A stretch of DNA of 64,000 nt from Bilabrum cf. latius (GCA_965178125.1 OZ237749.1:186001-250000), one strand, 5' to 3'. Shown: positions 23,401 through 35,700, counted from the first letter of the stretch. Translations and numbers: made by a program. The notes: generated from the letters alone by a model not told the origin.

Positions 23401-26400
23401 CCGTAGGTCCATGGCCATGCAGCTTGCCTCCTTGGGCTAGATAGATGCGGAGGCACTGGTTCTTCTTGGCGGCCGGTTGCGAGTCCGGGAGTCGTGCGAC
23501 GAGGACACTGAGCAGCACGTCCTGTCGTCCACTCTGTCCCTAGTGGGCGAAGCCACGCGGTCTCCCGCCGCTGTGGGCGTGAGCGTGTACGACTTGAACG
23601 ACTCGTCTATGGAATGTGTCTTCTACTCTGGAGACATGCGCCGGATGCTGGGCGGTGCCTCCATGGAAGGCCGCTCAGCGCAGTGTTTCGTGCATCCGGC
23701 TGACTGGAAGCTCATATCGAAGAGAATCATGGGTGCAATGTAGAAACCCAAGTCGAAGCGAAAAGAAGTCGATCAGAGCACGGAGGAACAGGACCAGCAG
23801 GCAGCTAAAGTAGTCAAGTACAGCTACAGGGTGCGCTGTGGGTTCGTCCCTCACGACAAGCTAGTCAAGTGGACGGGCTGGGGGAAGGACTCAAAGAGCC
23901 TGCGTAGGTTTGCAGCCGTCAAGAACATCATGAGCTGTCATCAAATGCAAGAGCGCATGAACACGGCGGGTGCATCGCCCGACAGCGACGCTGAGGATGT
24001 GGTGGACGAACGAGGCGGCATGCTCCCTGTGTGGCGTTGGGTAGAGAGCGTGCAGACCACGTTTCCTGAGGTTGGAATCGCAGCCTGCATCACCCGGTCT
24101 GTGCATATCGACTACCGCAACCTTGAGAAGTAGCACAAGATCAGGAACTAGTTTTACGTGGCGGCAAGTGTGGATGAGGTGGACGTGCTGCTGCATGCAG
24201 CTCGCAACGTGGCAGGGATTGGGGAAGCAGAGGCACAAGTTCTTGCTCCAAGTGACGCTCTCACCATGCCTGATCAGGCAATTGACAGGCAGCCTCGGAC
24301 GTCCATTTCTTCGACCAGCACTGCCGGTTAGACAGGCGATATGTCCAGGGCGATGAGGGCGTTCATGTCGCGCAGACGCGCGGCGCTCGCGCGCAGCCTT
24401 CGAGTACTTCGACCACCCATGTCATTTGCAGAGTTCAAGATGGTGCGACTGCTCGGCCGCGGTGCGTTCGGCTCTGTGTATCAGGCGTGCCACTGTCCCT
24501 CTGGCCGTGACGTGGCCGTGAAGATCTTCAGGACCAAGTCGGTCAGGAGGAGGCATCTACGGGCTGAGCTGTACAGCCTGAGCGTGCTGCCGAAGCATCC
24601 AAGCCTGCTGGAGTATTTCTGCTGTGTGTCGAGCTCTTCGCGCATTTACCTTGTCACTGAGTTCATCGATGGCCCATCCCTCGGCTCCCTGCTCAGCAAC
24701 GGGGGCCGGCTCAGCGAGGAGGCACTCAGGGTGCTCCTTGCTCAACTTCTGGGCGCCATCGGTGCCGCACACTCGAAAGGAATCGTGCATCGGGACTTGA
24801 AGCCTGCCAACATCATGATGCTAGAGTCAGGCATTCCCAAGTGCATCGACTGGGGTCTGGCAGATTCGATCGGCTGGAAAGAAGCCTCAACTGACGATGC
24901 GCAGCAGCAGTTGCAGGAGCAGCAAAACGTCGATCAGGGCGGCTCTTCCATCAAGCATAGCGCGTCAGTGTCAACGATCGGCACGATGGTGAGCGCTGCA
25001 ACGTCTGCCCGATCCTCAGATTCTGCCAGTACCAGCTAGACCAAAGCCAAGGCAGCCGCGGCAGTTGACAAGGAGCAGGAGGAGAGAGACAGGCAAACGG
25101 GCGTTCGTCTGTCCAAGGAGTTTAGGAATACCGCCGGTCGCAATAGCCTGGCTACGCTGCTTCAGTCCCTGTCTCCCTCCATGAGCCACAGCGTCGGTGA
25201 CAGGGAAAGGCTCTTTACGCGAACGTACGGCGGCGCCTTGTCGCAGACCGAAGTAGCTAGGCAGTGGGCGTCATAGCGGTGCATTGGAGAAATGAACGCG
25301 CTGTGGGCCTGTGGTGTGGCTCAGGTGCAGCTTCAACAGGCATCGGTGATTCTCTTTGACATTTCGGATTCGCCCCAGCCGATCACGCTTGGGAGGCAAG
25401 GCCACGGTATCAACTCGAGCCAAAGCCAGAGCGGTACAGATGATGGCCAAGCGCAGGCGGCTGCCTCAGGTGCCGGCGTATCCCGCAGATCGACTGATTC
25501 GTTTCTTAAATGGACACCCCCTGTGGTCGCCAACGAGACAGTGGACCGAGAGTGTGATGTCTACGATTTCCTGGCGACCGATGACCGCTTGTCTATCAGC
25601 GTGGTCCGTACACTTGACACGCTCCGCAATGCCATGAAGAAGGACGGCTGGATGTTTGACCTCTGCATCGTGGCAGACATCCCGTCTGCGTAGGTCGCAC
25701 ACGCAGTGTGCCGCAAGGTGGCGGGTGCTCACCTGGCCTGGAAGCGACGTTTTTCGAACCAGCTGCACCGACGCACTCGCAGTTCGTCCGGGCGAATGTC
25801 TCGTGACGGGAGTCGAGACGCTAGCGGCGGAGGAAAGGATAGCGTGGGCGATAGCGGCGATTCGAGTCATCCATCCGCTTCCAAGAAGGGTATTCGAGGC
25901 TCGCGCAAGGCATAGCAGACGAAGGGAGGCGGCCAGCTGGCTCCTGCAGTCGTGTTCGTGATGAAAGAAGGTGCTAGTGAGGAAGAGCGCGTGCGGACAC
26001 TAAACGCGGTATCAAGGTACAAGTTCTCGATCGTGCTGCCGTTCCGTTCGACACACCTCCGCTTCGAGGACTTCTTGTCGCAGCGCGCTCTTCGGCGGTC
26101 GGCCGCTCTCATGCAGCACGACGTGCTGGTGGACTCGCTGCTCGATAGATACAGGGAAACGCTCGGAGTGCCCAGAGAGTTCACCCGGAGGGCGTTCCTG
26201 GAGAACAAGGAGTCAGACGACTCGGAGGAGGTGGTGACGGCAGCCCCCGGCTCGCCCCTGCCTGTTGTGTTCGAGGATCCGTCCTCGGACTCAAGCACGC
26301 CCGCAAAGCAAGCAAGCGGTAGCAGCGTCGTGCCTGCGCTGGCACCGCTGAAACCTGCACTGCGAGGGAAATCCTTTATCGCCCGAAGGTCTGCTCGCAA

Positions 26401-29400
26401 GAACCAAAGCTCCATCAGCCGGAGTGCATCGGCATCTTCCTTGCGAAAGCCGTCGGCCACTGTGGCAGCCCTGCAGAAGGCGGCCCACGGCGGATTGCCT
26501 GCAAACACGGCTGTCGCTGCCGCAGTAGCAGCTGCGACTGGAGTGGCTTCGGCATCGACGGCCCAAGCAACGGCTGCGCGATTAGCGACTGGGACTAGGG
26601 ACAAATAGCTCATCGCCAAGACGCTGGTTGGCGCGCAGGCGCAGGCAGGACAGAACGCGGCCTAGGCTCTGGGCAGAAGAGCCGACCCAACCAGTGCTGC
26701 GTACTATGGCGGCAACGCGTATGCCCAGGGTGCTATGGCATCTTCCATCACGGTGCAGAGCGAGCCGGGCTCGCTGCAGCCTGAGAACGGCCTGCAGGTG
26801 CCTGCCATCGGCGAGGTACAGGCGCCGGCAGCAGAGCGTGCGGCAGCAGCAGCAGTTAGCGCATCTGCTGCGGTTGCGAAACAGGTGCTTCAGTACGCAG
26901 GGCTTGACGACACTGAAGCGTCAAAGGAAGGCACCAGCTCCAGCGCAGCCACCTTGCGGCAGCAGCCATTCCGCGAGTTACAGGGCATGCGCGGGCTCAT
27001 GACTTCAGATGCGGCTGCTGGTGGGGCTTCTAGTGCTGGTTCTATGTCTGGAAGTACCCTCTCGGTTGATGTGGCTGTCTAGCAGCACCAGATGGGAGCT
27101 GTGGCCCAGGCAGCGCAGATTGAGGCCGCGCAGGTGTCTGCCGTGTCTGCCGCTGTGCCTGTCTCACGGGCCACTGCGATGGCTGTGCAGGGGCCAGGGC
27201 AGGAATTGCCGGGTTCACAGGCTGCCAACAAGCAACGGGAAGCGGCGGTTCAGAGCTTGCAGCAGCAGGTGCGCGATGTAACTGACACGACAGTCAAGGC
27301 TCAGGTGCTCGGAGTGGGTCCCCTCCCTTTGCTGATCTCGCCGAGGGGCAAACAGCAGAAGAAGAAGGCGGAGAAAGCCCCCCCCGCTCGAAAGCGTAGC
27401 CAGCTGGCAAAGCAGTCTGTCGGCAGCGAGCCTGTCACCGAGCATGCTTCACGGAAGGAGCGTGTATCGGATGCACACATGCAGTCTTCGACAGATGTCT
27501 CGAAATCAGGCACAACCGGCTAGTCAACGGCGAGATCTGCCCACTACCTGGCAGGAGGAGACACGGCGAACAATGACGAGAGCGCGGGGATGAGCCTAGA
27601 CCTCACTAATACTGACTTTGACGGCGAATTGACGATGGATGTGGACGTTGCTGACGGCATGGGGGGAGGAAGGAAAGGAAAGAGAGGCTCTAAGCGGGGG
27701 CGAGCCTCCGCTGCTCGCGATGCTCAGACAGGGAACGGCAGCAATACGACTGCATCGAAGGATCAGAATCTTGCCGGCGGTGACGGTAAATAGGATCACG
27801 AGGAGCAGGAAGAAGAGGAGGATGACGATGAGGTGCAGCTGTTTCGGGCACCCGTGGCCGTTCGCAGGCGCGCGTTCCTGGACAGCGTGCAGGGCACTCC
27901 GTACTACATCGCCCCAGAGGTTCTGCGCAGGCGCACTGGCTTCGAGAGCGATTTCTTCAGCCTTGGTGTGATAGCGTTCCGTTGCCTCACAGGCCAGCTT
28001 CCCTTCCAGGGCAAGAGCCGCAACGACGTGCTTGAAGCAATCAGGTTGGGCGACGTGCGTTGGGAGCTGCTGCCGCAGAGCGTCTCGAGATCGCCCGAGT
28101 TGGTCGATCTGTTGGCGTCTCTCCTGGAGCCCAACCCCAAGGAGCGGATCGGGAGCATCGGGGGCGCTGCGGAAGTAGCCCAGCATCCTTTCTTCCAGGG
28201 CAGAGTGGACTGGACCAAGCTCTACAGCACTGCATCTCCGCTGGTTGACAGCAAGAGACACATCACCAGGAAGCCCCCGAGGGCCTTTGCCTCGCCCATG
28301 GCAGCCCTTGCCATGGTCCAGTTCAGTCGCACCACCGTGCAGTAGCTGCGGCAGGACGGTCGCCATGCGTCGGCTCTGCTGCGGTCGCTCAAGCGCGCCG
28401 GGCGCGGGACAGCGGCCGAGAACTCATTCGAGGCAGCCAGCATGGCCAGGTCAGCCGCCGGGTCAGACGGGGTTCTGGACACGTCAGACATGAGCTCCTC
28501 CGGCAAAGGAGGGCGGGGCAGGGCCAGCGAAAAGCAGCAGTTGCAGGACCAAAGCAAGCAGCAGGTTGTAGCAGTGGACAAGCAGGCGTCCGGTGCCAGC
28601 GGTTTCGGAAGCTCGCTGCAGATCCAGAGATCTCTCACCGGACAAGGCGCCTCGCCAGTCGGATCCAAGGCGAGCGGTACCTCGGCATTGCCCGGGGCAG
28701 CCCACCGAAGCTCAATGGTGGGCATGGAGCAGCCCCTGCCGCCCAGAGACCCGAGTCTCGTTGGCTCGGCTCGGCTGAGCGCCTCGCGTCAGATGGTGTC
28801 AGAGTCGTCTATGGCCATGGGAAGCATGCGGAGGGGGAGCAGGATCAGCTTCGTGCAAGACAAGGGCGTGAGCCGCGGTGGCAGCGTCAACAAGGCTGAC
28901 ATAGGCGCACGGAGAGGAGGAGGTGGGATGGCAGGAGCGGCGGCGGGTGAGATCATGCAGCTCGCAACGGCAGGAGGCGGTGCACTGAAGATCTCCGCTG
29001 AGCAGGTACAGGCCGCGAGAGCCGCGCTGCTGCGAGGAGGGGCAGAGGCGGCAGAGGTCCGGCGCAAGATTGCCGCCCTCCAGGAGCTCGGGGTCAGCCT
29101 CGATTTCGCGGAGGAGGGTCTCGGTGTGGGAGCTGCCGTGCTTGCCGAGCCGGGTGAGGGCCTGACCGTGTCGTATGACGCGGACTCTGCGGCGGGTCTC
29201 GGCGCCTCTGGCATGTTTGGGGAGGGTGCGGGGGCTGATCGCGGCGGTGTCGGTGGTGCGCCCGCGACGGAGAACGAGCAGAGGAACCGGGAAATCCAGT
29301 CGGCTCTGGAGGCGCTGCTGCCAAGGGACCACCCCGGCCGAGGAAGGGGCCGAGGGAATGGTGGAGGGTCGAGCGGGCGCAGCAGGAGGAGGAACAAGAG

Positions 29401-29641
29401 CTCTCGCTCTGGCAGGGTTTCCTTTGCCGATGGGGACTCCGTTTCAGAGGACTCGTTCGGGCGCAGCAGCTCGTCGGCGGGTCGCTCTGATTTTGGCTCA
29501 GCTGTGCGGCCCGATCCCAGCAGTGCTGCGGGAGGCGGTCGTCGGAATAGGCGCGCGGGGCATTCCACGTCTTCGGGGGTGCTGGAGTATGGGGAGGGGA
29601 GCCAGCAGAGGGTGTCTTCGAGGTTGGGGGCCGGGAGCTGA
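17491..29641 (+). CDS. Giant membrane protein: two cyclase-like domains, PAS-like domain and split AGC-type kinase
   Basis: Model join(17491..17716, 17802..29641): 4,021 aa, an 85-nt GTAAGA...TGCAG intron, TGA stop. Exon 2 is one 11.8-kb frame; 27 TAGs are in frame, including codon 2, and no internal TGA or TAA. Order by residue: six or so membrane spans (110-330); class III cyclase-like domain I (about 350-640; SGVEKIQADGFSWLG, SWTAVGDSVSEAR); Ser-rich linker; six spans (1230-1460); cyclase-like domain II (about 1530-1760; WDMFGDASDAALIV); PAS-like region (about 1990-2055); kinase N-part (2287-2433; LGRGAFGSVY, VAVKIF, HRDLKPANIM, IDWGLAD); a roughly 1,000-residue insert with a receiver-like segment (about 2660-2835); kinase C-part (GTPYYIAPEVL to PFFQG, 3440-3550); disordered tail. 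Metal and transition-state residues of both cyclase domains look lost; the kinase core looks intact, with DWG for DFG. Confidence 0.85.
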
Positions 29642-29935
29642 CCTGGCATAAGGAGGTTGGGTCCCCGATGCTAACCATGGCAAGGCAGCCCAAGCTCGGA
29701 TCCACGCTGGGCGCAATGTTATTACCAGAGAAGCTGACCATCATTTCAGCCGCGGCTCGATCTACCTGCGGCTTTGCTACTGTAAGTCTCCTGGTCCTCA
29801 CCTATGTCGCTTCACCGCGGCGAGGTTGCGAGGTTGTCTGGGTTGCGGCAGTTGGAATTAGTACCAAGGCAAGTAGCTACCCAAGATCCATCGGATCGGA
29901 TCAAGCAAGGCGATATCCAAATTGGTTAATCCGAT

Positions 29936-30938
29936 TCATAATTCTTCCCATCGGCCAAGGTACAACATGCGAGTTTCAAGCTACCGCACGCACTCTTCGT
30001 GGCCACCAAGGCGAGCAGCTAGCAGAGGTGTGGCATCGCACAAGTTGCCATTTCCGTCTTCGATGCGTACTTCTACATCCAGCCCGCCTGCAAGAACGCC
30101 CAATTTCATGCGCTTGGCTAGCTCCAACGGGCGCCCTTCTCTGGCCGCGTTGAACAGGAGCAGCGCGTCTCGCTTAGCATCATGTGCTCTCCTGTGTTTG
30201 AGTAATGCCCGCACACGTGGGTGCACCAGCCTCCTCGTAGCCAACCAGCCATCCGAATCATTGTCGAACAACAGCTAAAGGCACTTCCTGCTGTCTTCCT
30301 CGCATCCCTCCAGAGCTGCTTGCAAGCAATGTATCGAGGGGCAGTCCGGCTGCAGGAGGCAGCCTAGTGGTGTCAATCCTTGGGCAGTGAGTGTCGTTGG
30401 ACCCGCTCCTGCAGACAGCAGCTCAGCAACTCCCTGCACTGCATCTTTGGGGGATGCCTGTACCATACTGTAGTCGCTCTTGGCGTACATAGCAAGAATC
30501 TTGCAATGGAGGGGCGTGACTCCGGTCTGCAAAACTATCGGCTATCGCGCACATTTTGTGTAACAAGGCGACATTTAGCGTAGGGGGTCAAACCTAATAA
30601 GTACAATTAGCTCACAACATGCGCGTAATTGGCTAAATTCTCATACTCAAGGGTGTAGAATGGTTTGTGGACGTTGCAGCCGAGCTCGATCAGAAGTCGA
30701 ATACTATCAGCCTTCTGTGCCCACACAAGGGGGCGATACCACTGTTTAAAAAAAAATATTAGGAATCAATTGGAACTATCTGTGAGGCTTGCTTTGTTAA
30801 GTAAGCGGGGCAGAGCCAGTACTTCGGAAGTCTCACTGTGTCGAAGCGATCAGCATCGGTCGGGTCGCCCCCATGCTTGGCAAGTTCTAAAAGTATGTCA
30901 GGCTGGTCCAATGCGCAGAAAAATGAGCATGGGCGCAC
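29936..30938 (-). CDS. Ankyrin-type protein with shared C-terminal module (5' end unresolved)
   Basis: Three phase-0 exons are visible: 30837..30938, 30616..30741 and 29936..30526 (TGA stop), joined by short GT-AG introns. They carry ankyrin-like helices (DQPDILLELAKHGGDPTDAD; DSIRLLIELGCNVH; GVTPLHCKILAMYAKSDYS). The last exon has two in-frame TAGs (30275, 29981) and ends in the module also found in three other genes here: HRRAHDAKRDALLLFNAARE then GRPLELAKRMKLGVLAGGL and TPLLAARLGGHEECV. More exons lie upstream, for example one ending DQQGWRNWASAK before a GTGAGC donor at 31441, but I could not connect them. Ankyrin repeats mediate protein binding; the partner is unknown. Confidence 0.6.
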
Positions 30939-32068
30939 CTGCGGCCGGTGCACTTATTTGTTTCTTGGAAATTCGGATAATTCAGGCAGCACAAGGAGGG
31001 CGATGCAAGCAAGTCTACAGTAGGATCTCACAGGGACGACCTGACCGGGCCCGGGAGGAGACCAGCCTTGAATCTCGGTGCCACGGGAAAGAACAGTCTA
31101 CACCAGGTCGAGCCTCCCACGAAATATTACTTCGTCCAACTGGTACAAATTGGAAAGGGAAGCGATTTGACAGCTTCGGGTTAAAAACCGTCGTTGCAAC
31201 TGCACGGCCGTGCATAAAACCTATTTTAAATCTTACAACCTTTTTCATGCCATCGTAGTCTGTTCTCCCAGGCAAACCGTGCTTGTCAAATGCTTTGTTG
31301 AGGTGGTAGGGCGATCTTACAGCAATCGCTATCCTGCCGTGCTGGAGAAGGCACTCACATCCCTAATGACAAGATACACGCCATACGAATCCACGACTAC
31401 TTGCGTAGCTATCAGAAGGGATATTGCGTGAAGGTGCTCACCTTCGCAGACGCCCAATTTCGCCATCCTTGCTGGTCCCTGCCATCGTCAAGTGGCACCG
31501 TGAGAGGTTCCTGCAGGCCAAGCTTAGCAATATGTGCAGCAAACAAACGGTTAGAGCAAATATACAGAGCAGACAATGGACAGTATTCTGGTGTGAACAC
31601 ATGTCGGTAGCAGTACCGATTCCGGTTTCTACAAGACAGCACGACAGGACATACCCTAGGCACGAGACCATCCAGATCCTATCAAGTCATCCTCAAACTA
31701 ACAGGACATACCCTAGGAAGTTCGTGGTGCCACAGTTATCATGATGTTTGCTGGACTTGACCATTTGGGCAGCCTGAATAGCAGCCATACTCTCGGACTG
31801 ACGGCTTGCCAGACGGGCAATGCTACTTTTTCTTAGTGTTCGGGCCGTCTTCTTGTGTAGTTTATGCCGCTTGTCGATGAGAACGAAGTGCTCGAAAGCA
31901 ATTGTGACCTCGAGTGGGTCTGAGCGTCTGGTCCGTCGGCATAATCGCCACCAAATTGAACTGGAAAGCTCACGGCCAGGAGGCGACGCAAATAAGAAGA
32001 TTCTTGAGGTTACTACGGACTCTGTAGAAGCAGCAGACCTTAAAATTGAAGAAATTTCCGTGTATATT
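30939..32068. other. Region with unconnected exon-like segments
   Basis: Probably holds the 5' exons of the ankyrin gene to its left (donor at 31441). A 17-bp sequence ACAGGACATACCCTAGG occurs twice (31644-31660 and 31701-31717). No other confident gene. Confidence 0.35.
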
Positions 32069-32373
32069 CTGATCCTAACGCCATATGGGATTCGGTGTTG
32101 ATGCCAGAGAGGGAGCGCGTGAACGTCTCGTTGGGTTCCGATGGCCCCGCGGGGCGGATCACAGGTATAGATCTAGAGACAATAGGATTCGTCCGACCTC
32201 TTGCCGATGGCGGTTGCAACCGGGAAGGTACGACCAAGCCAACGGATTGCTTGCGATGAATACCCTCTCTGTGTTCAGGAGAGGGGCGGAGATTGGGTAA
32301 TTGTTGCCCACCCTCCGAACCCCTCCTCGGAGTAGTGCACGTGCTCTTCCCAGCCCCGGTCAGTCCGGTCAAG
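32069..32373 (-). repeat. Dispersed repeat, copy 1
   Basis: The reverse complement of this segment closely matches 59643-59897, with an extra block of about 50 bp. Shared landmarks are CTTGACCGG, CCCAATCTCCGCCCCTCTCC, CGCAAGCAATCCGTT and GGCGTTAGGATCAG. One frame of both copies begins LTGLTGAGK, resembling a P-loop, but this copy has a longer open frame than the other. Family unknown; likely a mobile or recombined element. Confidence 0.75.
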
Positions 32374-32490
32374 GGTCGCATCGGGAGAAGCCGACGTCAT
32401 ACCCAAGCCGCGCAACACTGCACTTCTGGTAGACGCCCGGGTAGGCGTGGGGCTAGCGAGAGACTTAAAAGTCTACAAATTGTCAACTGA

Positions 32491-32531
32491 GCCAACAGAG
32501 GGTGTCTTCGAGGCTGAGGGACGGGAGCTTA
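32491..32531 (+). repeat. Short copy of the 3' end of the giant gene
   Basis: About 41 bp here match 29600-29641, the last coding bases of the giant gene, with only a few differences (core CAGAGGGTGTCTTCGAGG). It lies upstream of the helicase gene. It may be a recombination scar or a fragment of a small repeat. Confidence 0.55.
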
Positions 32532-32796
32532 ACTATTCTTGCTGCATTGAACATGAAAGTGAGATAGCGATAATTGCCCTTCTTGATGCTCGGTAAAGCA
32601 GACGACGAAGATAGCAAAGAGACGTTCCGCTGTTTTGTTCTCGATCTGGATCCCGGAACAGTGTCGCGCGGCGCCGCGTTGTGGTGCGCGAGTAGCGAGG
32701 CACACAACAACAACATTTAAGAAGGAACAAATCGAAACAGCGAATACACAGTACTAACAGCCGAAGCTAACAAACATATTTCGCAGACTGAGACGA

Positions 32797-35700
32797 ATGA
32801 GCTCTCAGCGAAAGCATTCGCTTGGTAGCTTGCCTGGAGCTGCTGGTGGATGGCAAATCAGCTCTGCACTGGACCAGCTGCCGCTAGTACAGCCTGAATT
32901 GGCAGTCATCCTAGGAATTGCGCAAGCCGACGCACCATCATGGAAGCTGTTTGATGGATTCGAGTGGAGCGCCGGAGAGCTGTCATGTCTGATGGGCATC
33001 AAGCAGAGGAAGCGCCGCAAAAAGAAGAAGGCTAAGGACCCACCTGCATCGTCCACATCCGAGGCCATGAGCAAGCTGAGCTCCTTTTCGCTGGAGACTA
33101 CCAGTAGTGTTCAGCAATTTGGTTCAGCAGAGCCGAGGACGCTCGCAGTCAAGGTAGCCCTGGTATCGAAGACCGCTACTTCCGATGAGAACATTTTCGC
33201 AGCCAGTGGCCGTTCCTCGGAGGCATCCAGTTCAGATGGGGGCGCTGCAGCTTCCAGCATGGGCCAAACTACAAGTGAGTTCCAGTTGGGTAAGCATGAT
33301 TCCCCACAAGGAGGTGTCAGGGTGCTGCTGGCCCTGCGGTGCAACGAGTTGGCAGGTGGCAATTCGGTCCCGTCCGCATCGGGAACGCTGGCGTTCGACA
33401 TGTCGTGCATGACCAAGACGGGCAAGCGCATGCCACTGTGCAGTGCTAGCCTCATCATTGTCAGCAAGGAGGTCGCTGCTCAAGAGCGTGCGCTGCATGA
33501 CGCCCTGGAACTGCTGCGAGAGAAGAGAAGAGCATCCTCATCAGCTGGCTCTGGCCCAGCTGCCGGGAGTGCGAGTTCAGCGGACGTGAAGGAACACGGA
33601 TCGAGCCCTTCCATGACATTTGCTCACGCAGCAGCGTTGTTGCAAGCCCCCGTTGGAGCGGTTCCAATGCCGGCGACTGATGCAAAGTTCAAGCAGTCTA
33701 TTCCTCAAACAGACGAGGGCCTGGCCAGGATCAGCGAGCTCAGGCGCAAGACTCGAACTGGCAGCCGGATTCCTCACGGCGGTCTGCTAGCTCTTACTGA
33801 CTACGAGGAAGACGTGGCCATGTCAAACGGAGGCGACGGGGACAAGGCAGTCCTGCCTGTTGCAATTCAGGCACTTGCTGAGCTCAAAGCGTTCCAAGGG
33901 CCTGCTGCGGACCTAGAGTCGGCGGCGCGCGCTCTCAGCCTAATTGAGGACATCGAGTTCGCGAGCGAGGCGCGAAGGTGTCGCAGGGAAACAATTCATA
34001 CCGCAACTGTCGTCGGTCGGTGGATGAAGCCACGCAGTGCATGCAGCGACTCGGATGCTTCCAAGGGCAACCTGGTCGAGATCCACCTTGACATGTCCGG
34101 CTCGAGCACTCCATCGTGGTGGAACGAAGCAGAGGACGGCACGGAAGTCCACCTTTGCATGGAAATGTACATCGCGCACGACGATGACACGATCGAGGAC
34201 CTATATAGCATGGGACTGGTCACCAAGAAGGCGCAGGTCGAGTCGCTGGGCGGTGGCAACCAACGCGGAGTGCTGCTTGTGCGACCCTTGAACGCTTCAA
34301 GGGGCATGGACCGCTTCGAGGAGACTCTAGCCGACTGTCGGGCGAGCAACCAGGAGATAAGCGCGTCGTTGTGCGAAACGATACCAACCAAGGTCCACCA
34401 AAGTCGGCGCCTTGCTATGTGGCTTATTGAGCAGGCTGTTTCCGGCGGTCACAGAAGGAGTCGTGCTGGCACGATGGGCAGTTTGGCGTCGCTTGCAAGC
34501 CGGCGAGACTCGTAGGATCGAGGCAGCTGCGCAAGCGAATCCAAAGAGAGCGAGGATACATCATCAGTTGCGTCCAGTAAGGAGGGTCCACATAAGGGCA
34601 GGCCCGAGGCAGCATTTGATGCGGTACATTTCGATTCAGCGTACGAGCAGGTGCAGCAGCTGCGCGACCACGCTATTGAGAAAACGCTCCCGCTGAACCC
34701 TAAGCTGCTTAAGAGAGCAGCTAGCGTCCTTCCCATGCTGAAGAAAGTGCTTGCGCCGCACGCATCCGCTGGTATTGATGGGGCCGCTGATGGGAGAGAG
34801 TCTGCTGCAGCAGGTGAGCCTCCCGCTGCGAGCAAGCATGCTGCTGCAGGAGGTGCCGGTGCTGACCACGGCGCGAAGGACATCGCATCGCCTGAAATCG
34901 ACGCACACAGCGACGATGGCACTACGGTCAGCGTGCAGTCCGGTGCCAAATCGGCTGATGCTGCGCCAGCGTCTTCAATTTTGAGTCTGGCAGCATACGC
35001 AGAAGCAGAGTGCGAGCATGCTGGGACTGGTACTGCACTAAAGGGGCTAAACCAGGAGCAGCTGGCCTCTGTGGGCATGACGCTGAGGCGACCTGAGCTC
35101 GCAGTGCTGTTTGGGCCCCCTGGAACGGGCAAGACGACAACTCTGTCTGCACTTCTGGCGCACCTCCTGGCTAGCCCGAGCAAGCCGCGCGTGCTGATAC
35201 TCGGGCAGACCAACTTTGCTGTGGAACAGATGCTCACCAAGACAATCACGAGGTTGAACAAGGCAGACTTGCTGCAGATGGAGTCGATCGCAGGCACGAT
35301 TCTCCGACCTGTATCTGCAGTTCGAACGCCCGCTTCAGCTGCCAAGCAGGGTGGCAGTCGCCAGGCAGCCATACTTCAGCAGGTGTGCAAAGCTGGAGTT
35401 ATCGACCCTGATCACTTGGCCAAGGCTCGGATGGTCGCGTCAACGGTGGATCTGGCTAGCACTTGGCTGCTCCGGGCAGCTTACGCAGCTGGAGGCTACC
35501 ATCGGCCTGACCCAGACACTTGCAGGGGCCTAGATTTCGACTACATCATCGTTGATGAAGCCAGCTAGGTGCAGCAGAATCAGCTGTTGCCAGTATTGAT
35601 GATGGCGTACCTAGGACTGTCGATGCGAAACGAGCTCCAGCGCAACAAGACAATGAAGCGTCCGATGCCAACGCTGTTGCTAGCCGGCGACCCCAGGCAG

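Noticed and set aside
18086-29641. Reading the 27 segments between TAGs as separate small genes or as a decayed pseudogene
   Set aside because: All segments share one frame over 11.8 kb, domains run across the TAGs, and no TGA, TAA or frameshift occurs. Decay would produce all kinds of stops.
29094-29801. Long minus-strand ORFs opposite the giant gene's tail (28789-29801)
   Set aside because: They are GC-rich shadows of the Ser/Gly-rich coding strand; Pro/Arg-rich with no domain.
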